NCBI GenBank assembly: GCA_012932295.1
Contig: JAAONU010000003.1
Location: 28,754,361-28,818,360, forward strand
DNA from: Cyclina sinensis
Lineage: Eukaryota; Mollusca; Bivalvia; Venerida; Veneridae
Direction of reading: 5' to 3'
DNA: 64,000 bases
Both the position numbers and the translations under genes were made by a program. The notes beneath the pieces are model-generated. The model was not told the DNA's origin and did not search any database. It worked only from the letters and a program-made list of their open reading frames with translations. Positions 12,486 through 22,712 of the stretch are shown here, piece after piece. Position 1 is the stretch's first letter. Every line of letters begins with the position of its first letter.

Positions 12486-12770
12486 CATGCTTGCAGACTT
12501 GGGGGGGGGGGGGGGGGGGGGGCTAGCACAGTGTGGTTAGATGGTGTTTTATGACTGATTGTGACCTACTAAGATATGAAGATTTCTTCATTTTAGTTTT
12601 TATGATTGATTGTAACCTAAAATGAAGGAACACGCATGAACCCTGTATATCAGGTAGTATATACTACTTGATATACAGGGCTCATGCTTGTGTCTTCATC
12701 TTCGGTCACAATCAATCATAAAACTCCATCCCCACACTGTGATAGCCCCTTGTGCTTGCAGCTGTATAAA
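12486..12770. repeat. foldback element with central palindrome
   Basis: The sequence is symmetric about 12660/12661. The inner 20 bases on each side pair with one mismatch (CCCTGTATATCAGGTAGTAT against its complement). Outward, CGCATG, ATGAAG, TATGATTGATTGT and CACAGTGTGG recur in inverted order, out to GCTTGCAG at both ends. The left arm carries an extra duplicated block (12555-12600), so the arms differ in length. It lies in the receptor intron. Confidence 0.7.
12501..12522 (+). repeat. poly(G) run, 22 bases
   Basis: Twenty-two consecutive G lie in the left arm of the foldback element, exactly where the right arm has only CCCC (GGGGCTA in complement). The run therefore looks like slippage expansion of a G4 present in both ancestral arms. 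Its true length may be uncertain in assembly. Confidence 0.8.
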
Positions 12771-12983
12771 CTTTCTGTGGATAAAGATATCTAAGAGATA
12801 AAATTGATTAGCCCATTTAAAATATAACATTTTAAACGGCATGAAATATATTTAATATCTACATTATCTGTCGAAAAAATGCTGAAACTATTTCTGACCT
12901 ACAAAAGATATGATAATATGTATTAAGGTATACCGTTTGGACAAACGTGACTTTTTATTTTACCCTTACCCGCCATGCACGCT

Positions 12984-13140
12984 GCTACGATGGTGAAATC
13001 GCGAAGGTACGATGGTGAAAACGCGATTTAATATCGATTGAGAATCCTGATACTTAATAGTAACTTACAAGAAATAAAAAATGTAATATCGCGTTTTCAA
13101 CGTCGTACCATCTCATTTCCATCATGTCGTCGTACCGTAG
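12984..13140. repeat. inverted-repeat element with TACGATGGTGAAAACGCGAT motifs
   Basis: The left arm has two copies of TACGATGGTGAAA..CGCG (12985 and 13008). The right arm has the inverted forms CGCGTTTTCAACGTCGTACC (about 13090) and GTCGTCGTACCGTAG, ending at 13140. The loop contains the segment shared with 10791-10832. This resembles a non-autonomous hairpin element. Confidence 0.6.
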
Positions 13141-14030
13141 TGTTTTCATTATCATCAACTCCTTAGTAAGTGTATGATGTTGAATATGTATCAGTTAGGT
13201 AAAACATCAAAACCTGGGGTATATGAAAAGTTAAACGTACCACTTGATGATACTTGAAACGATTCATGAAACTCATTTTTTTTCATTCACTGATAATAGT
13301 TTGAATAAGAAGTTGTTTGTATTAGCTGTGAATGAAATAAAAATGGGATAAATAAATTTTGTAAAGTTGAAACCAATTATATCCTCTTACACAGTTTCAC
13401 TAAATCAAAAATACGAAGTCTAATAGATATTAACTCTTAAAACCTGCAGTACTGCTCATAAAAGCTTGGCAAACTGGCCTGTTTTATCTAGCTTTGAACT
13501 TGCTTAATTTGTCATCATAAGATGTCATTTTAATGTACTTATATTTGAAATGAATCTTTTCTCAAAGTCTTAAGATTTCAGATTCCGACGAAATGGAGCC
13601 GTCACCACAATAGACACGATTTTACCAGGTCAGCTTGACCCAGTTTTAATATTCAAATATATTAGTAATATTAGTAACAGTATACATTTAGTGGGGAGCA
13701 AATATCTTTGACTGGCCACGTCACATGAGAAGACTGATATATGTAATATATGTACTGATAACGTTGAAACGTGAGAGGAAGTCAAATTGCTGAAACACAA
13801 GTTCAGCGTGTTTATGAAACACTGATGTTTCATTAAAGTACCGTGCTAGAAGTCTATTATATCAGCTCATAGTCAGCAGTCCTCTACACAAGAGACTAAT
13901 GAGCAATTGTTGACATAAGAACCTCTCAAAAGGCTATCTAACCTTTTTCACCAAAATTGCGTAAGTATTAACGGTGTCTCATTGTATAAGTATATCTGTT
14001 AACTATATATTTCTAAAGGTCCCTACAGAC

Positions 14031-14558
14031 TGTAAATTCTCCAAATGTAAAAGTACAAAGACAGTCTGCAATATTTACTGTGAATTCTCCAAATGTAAAA
14101 GTACAAAGACAGTGCAATATTTACTGTGAATTCTCCAAATGTAAAAGTACAAAGACAGTCTGCAATATATACTGTGAATTCTCCAAATGTAAAAGTACAA
14201 AGACAGTCTGCAATATTTACTGTGAATTCTCCAAATGTAAAAGTACAAAGACAGTCTGCAATATTTACTGTGAATTCTAAAAATGTAAAAGTACAAAGAC
14301 AGTGCAATATTTACTGTGAATTCTCCAAATGTAAAAGTACAAAGACAGTGCAATATTTACTGTAAATTCTCCAAATGTAAAAGTACAAAGACAGTCTGCA
14401 ATATTTTTACTGTTAATTCTCCAAATGTAAAAGTACAAAGACAGTCTGCAATATTTTTACTGTGAATTCTCCAAATGTAAAAGTACAAAGACAGCCTGCA
14501 ATATTTACTTTGAATTCTCCAAATGTAAAAGTACAAAGACAGTGCAATATTTACTGTG
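14031..14558 (+). repeat. 48-bp minisatellite, 11 copies
   Basis: The anchor CCAAATGTAAAAGTACAAAG starts at 14041, 14089, 14135, 14183, 14231, 14279 (variant), 14325, 14371, 14421, 14471 and 14519. Unit lengths are 46, 48 or 50 bp, produced by two-base steps: AGTGCAATATTTA, AGTCTGCAATATTTA and AGTCTGCAATATTTTTA. Copies are otherwise nearly identical, indicating recent expansion. The overlapping open frames on both strands are by-products of the repeat. There are no spacers, so it is not a CRISPR array. Confidence 0.92.
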
Positions 14559-15639
14559 CTAAGCTTGTTGACTGCTCAGTATAGTGAAACAAAGGGCACA
14601 AATTATATTTCAATGAAAAGATAAAAGTAAATTGTTTTGATTACTTGCTACTTGTACATTAGACAACTATAACTACTGCAGAACAGTCGAGTACATGCCC
14701 TTTGCCAACATTAAACCAGACGAATTTCTGTATTGGATTTGTCTTAAATTTATATTTCACTTATCATCTGCAAAGCAGAATGTACCTTCGATTCATGTAA
14801 GTGATAATTATGTTTGTCAGGAGTATCTTTAGCTGAAACATTAACTTGACATTCAAACATAATAGATACGATCTTGTATAGAGCGGAATATCTGCCATAA
14901 CTGTATGAATCTAGATGACATTCTTATATAAAACGTTACAGATTCATCTGACTTGTTAACTTCGTCGTGCATGTAAGAAACGTCTATCTTTATGACAAAT
15001 CTAATGGCTCTGTATCACAATCTTCATTGGTAATCGTTGCAGCTCCATATATCATTACTTCGTTCACTTCTCAATGCATACCTCATTATGCTTCTTTGTA
15101 CAAAATGGTTAGTAGTACATCTGTCTTGCCTCTATTTCATATCTGCATGGTTCACCTCCTTCAAAATTATGGCTATTCTTTTAACTTTTATATATTACTC
15201 TGCACTTCTACCATTCTTGTTGATTGTTAAAGTAAGTGTGCCAAAAATGCACTATTCTGTATGTAGTAGGAACTACAAAGAACAAACATGCACTTACGTG
15301 GCAGAAACATAATCATCGCAAGGTATATTTAAACACTAGATGTCGCTTGTAATCATAGGATTTTTTTCACAATGTCATGGGGTTTAATAGTAGCAGGCTA
15401 TTGTGGAATATTTCTTTCAACTTGGCTACCAACCCAATAGGGAACGGTTTGAAAAACAGTAAAATTATTTTGAATGTGTTTTCATACTAAAAAAACGCAT
15501 GTCAAGAAAAAACACAGTCATAAAACACAGCCTCCCTACTGAGTCAAAATGTAAAGAGGAAAAGAGAGCATACATTGACCAATTAAATACACCACAAACA
15601 ATTAACGAAAATAAGAACCAGCCGGGTTACCACCTTGGA

Positions 15640-16195
15640 ACGGTCAGTTTGTTACTGAGCGCAATGTACTTCTGTTTTATAAGACCTATCCATCTATCAA
15701 GTTGTCAGTATTTCAGTTACGCTCCGGACAAAAAAAAATAAGCATAAAATTCAACAAAAGGTAAAAACTTCAAAATATGCGGTGCAGAGTAACAGTTCGT
15801 GTTCACTGCAATTTTCTTGATAAGATACACCCACTAATGAAGTTTCAAGTTGATTATTCTTACTGTGTATGAGTTACGCTCCAGATAAAATCGAGTATGA
15901 AAAACCAACACGGGTGATAACTCCATAATTATAAAGTGCAGAGTGCGGTTCTTTGGTACTGCACTTTTCTGTCATAGGATCTATCTACCTATCAAGTTTC
16001 AAGTTGATAGCTCTTACTCTCCGGATAAAAAAAATCAACTAAGGTAATAACTCCAAAATTACGGTACCGCACTTTTCTTTCAAGTTGATAGCGTTATAGT
16101 CTAAGAGATGCGCTCCAGATAAAAAGTAAATATGAAAAATCTACAGAAGGCAATAACTCCAAAATGAGGATGTGCAGAGTAATGGTAATTTAGTT
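15640..16195 (+). repeat. tandem-core element, about 170-bp units (family with 33480 and 39650)
   Basis: About three to four diverged units repeat the order: TATCAAGTTTCAAGTTGATAG, TACGCTCCGGACAAAA (or CTCCAGATAAAA), then GGTAATAACTCCAAAATTA, then GTGCAGAGTAACGG, then CACTGCACTTTTCT. The same phrases occur at 33480-34064 and 39650-40596, so these are copies of one family. This copy, in the receptor intron, has no visible GAC-rich tract or terminal hairpin and seems truncated. Confidence 0.65.
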
Positions 16196-16441
16196 ACAAT
16201 TATTTTAACAACAAACAAGAATGAAGCATAGAGGTAAGATACCTACGATTCTAAACAGTTTATACAGCCAAATTATAATGAGGTATAAAGTAAAATAAAT
16301 AAAACTACAAAGTTTAAGAATACGCATCGTTATTTAGATCCATTAGAATTGTCATAAAAACTTTACTTACACCCAAGAAGAAGTGAACAAGACAAATGAA
16401 TCTGCAACGTTTATGAATGAGCGGTTTCATATAGACCCATT

Positions 16442-16721
16442 ATGCACCTATCAATGTTTTGTCCCGATACATGGAACTTTTGATAGAAGACCATTCCCAA
16501 CAGGAGGAAATTTGACAGATAGGATGGATCCGAGTCCCTGGGAATGACGTTGTCCGAATTTTAGATCCCAGGTCATTCGATATGTATAGCAGCTCCCACT
16601 GTGGTGATTTTGACAATTTGTAATTGCCCTAGGGTAGAGATTTAGAATCTGAAAAAGGAAAAATGTCCAATTCCCCAGGGTCAGCCCGCCACTCCCTGGA
16701 ACAAAACATTGATAGGTGCAT
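16442..16721. mobile_element. MITE with 23-bp terminal inverted repeats
   Basis: TGCACCTATCAATGTTTTGT at the left end (16443) is inverted at the right end (ACAAAACATTGATAGGTGCA, ending 16720), with the next bases (CCC against GGA) partly matching. The interior of about 230 bp has no coding capacity. Related host-like phrases (ATTAGAATTRTCAT and TGCAACGTTTATGAAT) occur on both sides of it, at about 16344-16418 and 16721-16766. It lies in the receptor intron. Confidence 0.75.
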
Positions 16722-17746
16722 TAGAATTATCATGAAGAGGCAGAGTTTTGCAACGTTTATGAATAAGAATGTCACTTAGATGCATTTGCTATTGTACATG
16801 GAACTGATAATGGTTTACTAAAAGCAGTATTACAAAAAAGAATCTCTTTACTTAGCTGGATCTTATTTCAAAGTAAACAAGACAGTCATTGTAGAAATTG
16901 TTGGTAGAGTCATGTTACTTTCTTAATATAAGGTATAAACTGTTATTGGAAAAGTGCCAATGATTTTGATTTTATCAGTAAATTTGCTGCTGGAGAGAAA
17001 ACTCTATTTCAGAGAGTTTTAAGAAAGGACATTGCAACACAAGAAGACAAGCTACCTTTCTTTTCACCATCTCGAGGAATGTACCAGTGAAAATGAGTCC
17101 GTTATCGGTGATGACAAAACATCCGAAATTAGAAATAAAAGCTTTCCTTCAGAAAGAATTTTCTAAAGCAGAAAGATTCAAACAATCACATACAATTTCA
17201 GTGTAAGAAATGAATGAGATAAATACACCAATCTACGTAGAAGACAACTAAAGCAAAATATGGTGTTTTTTTTCAAGAAACTCTAAAAGAGCAAACAAAT
17301 GAAAAAACAGCTCTTGATACACTACTTTTGGTTGGAAAGAATGTGGAACACACGTTATTTGATGACAACATAAAAAAGTTAATAATGTGCGGTTTTTACT
17401 GATAATAGTTACATTTAGTTGTTAAAAAAGTGTGATGTTTATCCATGGCAATGTTTATAGAGACTTTAGTGGTCAGGTGGTTGTAAAAAGCGAAAGATGT
17501 TAAATCTTATTCGCGCAAGTCGTAAACAAATTAATATAGGAAGATTTGAATAATATGCAAAAGGCATTTTAAGGTTATACAATAAATACGTTGAACTTGA
17601 AATTTTTTTTTTTCAAAAACTGAGTTTTCAGTCTTTAAGATTCGAAAAAAAGTTTAAAATGTATTAACTGCCTCTACAAAGTTTTTAACGGTTTAAAAAC
17701 TAAACAAACAAAAGAATGAAAATAAATCCGACTGAAATATACAAAC

Positions 17747-17910
17747 CTGTAACAGTAAATATATATAACCACTATGTTTCCTATGACTCCAAAAGGCATA
17801 AGTAAACATGTATATGTTATGGCTGGTATCAACATTTTCACCTCTTCACCATTTAGCTCCTCGACAGTCAAGTTTTCCTTGCTTACTGCGTTTTTAAGTG
17901 GAACATACAT
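17747..17910 (-). CDS. class A GPCR, exon 1 (N-terminus and TM1)
   Basis: From the ATG at 17910 (A at -3, a fair start context) the exon encodes 54 residues plus two bases of a split Arg codon. Residues 1-25 form a short extracellular tail with one N-glycosylation sequon (NLT at 13-15). Residues 26-51 form TM1, with GNIVV carrying the conserved Asn 1.50 (N45). The frame stays open upstream to about 17986 but with no ATG. A T-rich acceptor-like TTTTTCAG at about 17978-17985 suggests the exon starts near 17977 and is preceded by a 5' UTR exon. The 3' boundary is AG|GTTTGT. It is joined to the exon at 8432-10403; neither exon alone would make a receptor. No promoter was identified. Confidence 0.82.
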
Positions 17911-18099
17911 TCTAACATATGCCTGGAATAACTTTATTCCTGAAACAACTAGAACTTCCAACTCTGATTTATGCTTACTGAAAAATCAACTCGTCTGTAG
18001 CATCTGTTTACATGAAAGACCCAGAGAAATATCCATAAATCTTATTGGCGCGTCATATAACGTGACCAAAAGAGGAAGCTCTGAATAACAATGCGCCGT

Positions 18100-18597
18100 T
18101 ATTGGTAATATATGATTTAAAAGCCAGCTGTGGTCTTTATAGATTGATTATTCACTGCTTGAAAGTACTTGTATTTCTACTCTGTAATAATTTCGGTGTA
18201 TTTTTCTTATCTCTTAAATGTAAGTTGCAGTATGCGTTGCTTTCTTTGTTGCATCAGCTTCAAATCTATGACTGACAATAAAATCTGCATGTTTCTGTAT
18301 TAAAGAAAACCCATGGTTATATTATGCATTATATTAAAAGACAGAAAACACCAAGTTTATGTTAACTTGTTGACAACGTCAGAGCTTAAGATACCTGAAG
18401 CATGGCAAATGCGTTGTTCAATATCGAATGAACTGATTTTATAAATGATTAACTAAAAAACGAGTTATTCTCTTTCCACATTGATAATCTTTCTGATAAG
18501 TTTTGTATTTCCCGCGCTTCATTATCAAACAGCAAACTGTTCAAGTACCTACGTATTAAAAACGGTGCTAGGATGGGTGGGTGTGGTTACTGATGCA
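18100..18597. other. upstream flank of GPCR exon 1, nothing recognised
   Basis: No TATA-initiator arrangement, CpG-rich patch or upstream exon could be defended here. The receptor promoter may lie here or further upstream. Confidence 0.3.
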
Positions 18598-18598
18598 A

Positions 18599-18633
18599 TT
18601 GTGTGTGTGTGTGTCGGGGGGGGGGGGGGGGGG
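18599..18633 (+). repeat. (GT)n followed by 18-base poly(G)
   Basis: About eight GT units, a C, then eighteen consecutive G (18616-18633). The 60-codon frame across this tract is an artefact of the repeat. Confidence 0.85.
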
Positions 18634-19160
18634 TCTGATGGTGGAGGGGCTAGTACGTATTAAAAAAAGAAAAAAATCGGAAGTGGGGGTAACGTGGGGG
18701 TGCATGAAAAGACCCGGGGGAGGGGGGGGAGTACCTACCTATCCCATGTAAGTTAATAGTTTAGTTCTATGCAAAGAAGTTTTTCCTGTACAAGTCTAAG
18801 CATAATCAAGTGACCCCTTGGGTGGGCCTTATTTTGACCACAGGGACATGGATACCAACAATCTTTGTAGGAGTCTTGCTGATGATCAAGCATTCCATTT
18901 TTGAAGGGAATATCTTTGACACGTTTTGAGAAATGGACATTAACATAAAGGGTTAACTAAGAAAGATAAAGGGGCATTACTTTGCAAAATAAAATTTGAA
19001 GGTTATATACCCTTTAGAAATGGTGTCACATTTTGATAGTGAACATGTATTCTAAATTTGAAGTGAATACCTTTGATAGTTTCCGAGAAATGGACCTTAA
19101 CAAAAAGGTTCTTCGACGACGACAATAGCTCCACTTTTTTATTCGAAAATGGAGCAAAAA
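18620..19160 (+). repeat. tandem-core element ('CAAGTGACCCC' family) with 3' hairpin
   Basis: It shares with 32885-33470 a G-rich start, GGGAGTACCT, TATCCCATGTAAGT and TTAGTTCTA, then ATCAAGTGACCCCTTGGGTG with TTTTGACCACAGGG. Toward the 3' end come GACGACGACAATAGCTCCA and a hairpin GCTCCA (19128-19133) with TGGAGC (19150-19155), then an A-run. No coding capacity. Confidence 0.6.
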
Positions 19161-19164
19161 AGAC

Positions 19165-20120
19165 ATTCAGATTTTTCTTCGGACTTTATTACTACAGCAA
19201 AAGAGAACATCTGTAACGCTTAATATGGAATCAATATTTTTAATGAAAATCAATGTGACTGGTTGTTTCCAGTTTCAAAATATCTGTTTGATATTTAGTT
19301 TTTAAAACTTCTTCGTGTCAAATAATTGTGATAATTTTTACAAAAGCATTGTTTCATCAAAAGAAACGAATAAATATGTCAGCAATAAGGTATGACTCTG
19401 TCACGTTTCTGGCATGCAGTACTGTGAAACTGAAATATTATGACTGGACGAATGCGGTTTATATAGTTTTATGCATAAAGAGTACGTTTTTATAAGTATT
19501 CCGACAAAATCTTGTATCAATATTTCTAGGTTATAAGAATTAGAATTCGCTGTTATAGAATAGTGCGTTCCTCATGTCGTGCAACATTTTAAGTTAATGC
19601 GTGCTTCTGAGCTTCTTAAAAGCTTTTAATGACTCTCTGGGCCCTAGAAATAGACAGCTGAAATATTGTATATTAGACGAGACAAATGGCAAAAGAACCC
19701 CATTTACTATCAGCATTAATCAAATTTTGGTTCGACAAAAGAGCTTAAATTATCAATAGTGCATGAGAAGTAAAAGTTTGATATGTGCATTAAAGGTATC
19801 TCATATAGAGAATTGTTCTCTTGACATACCTTATGACATTGGGCAATTTCGAAAGGTAATTGACTGCGTGTTTTAACATCTGACAGTATTTCTAAGTCTG
19901 TGGCATAATCTGTTAAATCAATTATAAATCAACTAATGCATCATTTGTGAATACGCGAATTTCGTTAAGTTCGAAAGTGTGTAAAATAATCCTAACGTAC
20001 TGTTCCGCTTTTAACAGTTACCTATTCACATGAAACATTTTATTTACTGGGCAGTTAAAATATATCATATAAAATGTAAAGAAGTATTTGCAAAACTGTA
20101 TTAAGCTTCAAATGAGCAAA
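19165..20120. other. intergenic, nothing recognised
   Basis: AT-rich sequence without a motif-bearing frame, tandem repeat or strong hairpin. Confidence 0.4.
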
Positions 20121-20124
20121 TATG

Positions 20125-20205
20125 ATTAATGTAGCCAAAACTGGATACAATGGCCACCGCATTTCCTGTGACTCCAAAGAGGCATTGAAACAAGCGTCTA
20201 AATAA
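20125..20205 (-). pseudogene. decayed paralogous GPCR TM1 segment
   Basis: On the minus strand the core reads FGVTGNAVAI, matching FGVIGNIVVI of receptor exon 1. At nucleotide level, TTTGGAGTCAYAGGAAA and the flanking ATGCC and GTGG bases agree between the two. Relative to exon 1 there is one extra base just before the core (CCTCTTTGG against CCTTTTGG), which breaks the frame. At the position of the exon 1 donor (CAG|GT) this copy reads CAG|TT, so splicing would fail. Same strand, about 2.2 kb upstream: consistent with an old local duplication of the exon. The match is short, so convergence cannot be ruled out. Confidence 0.45.
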
Positions 20206-20213
20206 TATATATG

Positions 20214-20240
20214 AGCGAGCGAACAAACGAACGAACGACG
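20214..20240 (+). repeat. (GAAC)n-like microsatellite
   Basis: Imperfect tetranucleotide run of GAGC, GAAC and GAACGAAC units directly beside the TM1-like segment. Confidence 0.6.
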
Positions 20241-21555
20241 AAGAGTATAATTTCGATAATTTGTTAAAACATGACCTCCAGGAGCGTGACTAACTTTATA
20301 AAATAAATTACAAAATAGAAGCGGTAATTTTATATAATTATTTCATTGTTTTGATACTTTCTAGTACGAAGTACTAAAAAACTGAGACAACAAGATTCCT
20401 ATATTGTCATTTAATTATTGGAACTGATGCCTGTCCAATTTTTCTGACTGTCTTCATCACAAAACTGTGTCTACAGCAGAGAATAACCAGTGCCGACGCA
20501 GAGAGATCGCCAATAAAGCAGATTTCGCAAAGAGACTGCCGATATGGTTAAGCACCGTGGTATAAAGTAAAAACTTTCGGACATTATTCAGTGCACTGCT
20601 ATCCTATGAATAAACCACTTCATTAATGTACTGACATTTGAAATGCATCGTAAAGCAAAATCGACCAAACCCCAAACACTATTGCTCTGGATAGACAATA
20701 AATGTGGATCTTACAATCTGCTCAATTTGTTCGGCGTCAGCTAAGTGTTAATCCTTATTCCCCGAGGACTGAAACGTGCGATGTATTAGGCGTAATATTT
20801 CTGGAGTTCATAATTACTAGGAGCAAAGTCACAATAAATAAGAGATGTAAATTCCTGACTATGCAAAGAAGAACATAACCTTATATAATTGGCGAGTTCT
20901 CATTGGTAGACAGATGGCGATAATCACAAACAAGCTCAATCGTGAAACTCATCAGACAAAGAACAACAACAACAAAAAACAGCTTTTTGTGTCTGTGTTC
21001 CTTCTTATCTGCGCAGTTAATGCAGTATAAATGTATCAAGAATCATTTCATGAAGGCATAACAGGTATTCTTTAATTTTATTTATGTGTAGGCAAAAAAA
21101 AAAGAAATAACTGTTGAAAGAAAAAAAAATCAGGCGAAATCTTCTCAAATCTGAATCTCAGTAAAATATGTAAAGGACAGTTCCAATTACCCCTATAATT
21201 ACAAATATCAAGAAACGATAGATGGATATTAACATCAATAAATAGTTTATCTTTTATTATTCTAACAAGATCAGTAAACAAAAATTTTCATTTGATTTAG
21301 AGACATGTATAAAACACAAAGAATAAACTATGAAGTTACACACTAAGTCTAGTAAATGTTTCGTCTCTAAATTAAAGAGCGAAAATTATAGGTTTGTCAT
21401 CACTTCATATGTCGTATCATGCAAAAACAAATATATGAAGAAAAAAAAAGAAATTCCATTTCTTGAAGAAAAAAAACCGACAGATAGTTTTCGTTGTCTC
21501 AAATTACAGAAAGCACCAAACAGATGTTGAAAAAAATAAACGTGACAAAGTATGA
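20241..21555. other. intergenic, nothing recognised
   Basis: Short A-rich and T-rich tracts (about 21094-21130) and 60-67 codon frames without motifs. Confidence 0.4.
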
Positions 21556-21559
21556 GTTT

Positions 21560-21690
21560 TGCGGATCAATAATCCAGTGATAACGCACTAGCCTGGTAAT
21601 CGAGGGTTTGCGAGTTCGATCCCTCTCCTCAACTAACACAACTAATGGTCTTTTGGATGATATCTGATGTACAGACAGACAGACAGAGCA
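21560..21690 (+). repeat. tRNA-derived SINE-like head plus (ACAG)n
   Basis: CCAGTGATAACGCACTAGCC followed by TGGTAATCGAGG and the B-box-like GAGTTCGATCC (about 21609) resembles an internal RNA polymerase III promoter of tRNA origin. The acceptor stem does not pair, so it is not a working tRNA. ACAG repeats follow at 21671-21687. Confidence 0.55.
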
Positions 21691-22584
21691 TCAGATATTT
21701 TTACAGATTCAAAGGCACATACTAACATTTACGCAGCAGTGTTGAAAAAGAGACAGAGGTCTCCGAGTGAGAAATAATTTAACCCAGCTCGGAATAAAAG
21801 GCAACGACATTTCACTAATGTTTGGTATTGACAGTCTGGTATCTTAACATTTCAGTTTTACTTCTTTTACCCACAGAGGTAAGTCTCTGGTTAGGCAATT
21901 GTCGCGATCCTCAATTCACTGTAATTACAGACATAATTGTGCACCCTGATTGGCAAGTGTGGTTATCAGTCTATGTGATACCATGTATCCTATGAAAAAA
22001 ATAACTAGCTTTTAACTGGGTACTTTTTGTGACCAAGTTGCAGATACTTGTCTTCTCTGTCTTACTATATTTAATTTTGAAACTCAATTAAACATCGAAA
22101 AGTTATCATGGGATATCCATCACATATATGCTGATAACATCAATGATTACAAGAAAGCAATATAACTTATCTTATGCCTCTTATATTTCTCAACGATTTT
22201 TTTACAAGGGTTTTTAATTACAAAGTGAATGGATTGGCGGCAGATTATGGTGACATTATAATGAATAGGTAAAAAAGTAGAAACTAAAGATAGCTGTTCA
22301 TTTCTTTGTCAACTTGCATGTCTGAACTACTGCTGTTGTGCATTAAGTGAGAAGAATGCTGGTATCTAAGAAAATGATCTGTCGATCAGATTTTACGATC
22401 CAAGAGAATTGGTTGTATGACTTCAGACGAATGTTTTCAGGGCACATATGCTTTCCGTTATATCAAAATTGCAACATGTTATGTAATCAAAGTATATCAA
22501 TTTCATATTTACGTAGCAAATTAAATTGAGAGCGTAATAATATCGTTTCAATAAACGCGGATTAAATTGTCTCGAAAAGTCTGT

Positions 22585-22712
22585 AAAACAGGATGGTAAC
22601 TGTGTCTACATCATTTAAAACAGGATGGTAACTGTGTCTACGTCATTTAAAACAGGATGGTAACTGTGTCTACGTCATTTAAAACAGGATGGTAACTGTG
22701 TCTACGTCATTT
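22585..22712 (+). repeat. 32-bp minisatellite, 4 copies
   Basis: AAAACAGGATGGTAACTGTG plus TCTACGTCATTT repeats exactly every 32 bases (CAGGATGG at 22589, 22621, 22653, 22685), with one base difference (ACATC) in the first copy. Confidence 0.93.

Larger units (their letters stand above)
10404..17746 (-). other. GPCR intron (7343 bp, phase 2)
   Basis: The donor is AG|GTTTGT (intron begins at 17746) and the acceptor is TTTGTAG|G (intron ends at 10404). Splicing joins TAC AG to G TTC, restoring an Arg codon and a continuous frame from TM1 into the TM1-TM2 loop (YCYRFKASNYQ). The intron holds many repeats listed separately. The stretches 10404-11580, 13160-14030, 14560-15630 and 16790-17746 show no further supported feature; small frames there (10931-11179, 13630-13833, 14967-15312, 15499-15741) have no motifs. 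Confidence 0.82.

Noticed and set aside
14023..14365. Repetitive proteins on both strands of the minisatellite
   Set aside because: Frames exist on both strands only because the repeat unit lacks stops; there is no gene context.
14041..14558. CRISPR-like direct repeats
   Set aside because: The whole 46-50-bp unit repeats without unique spacers, in an intron of an animal gene; it is a minisatellite.
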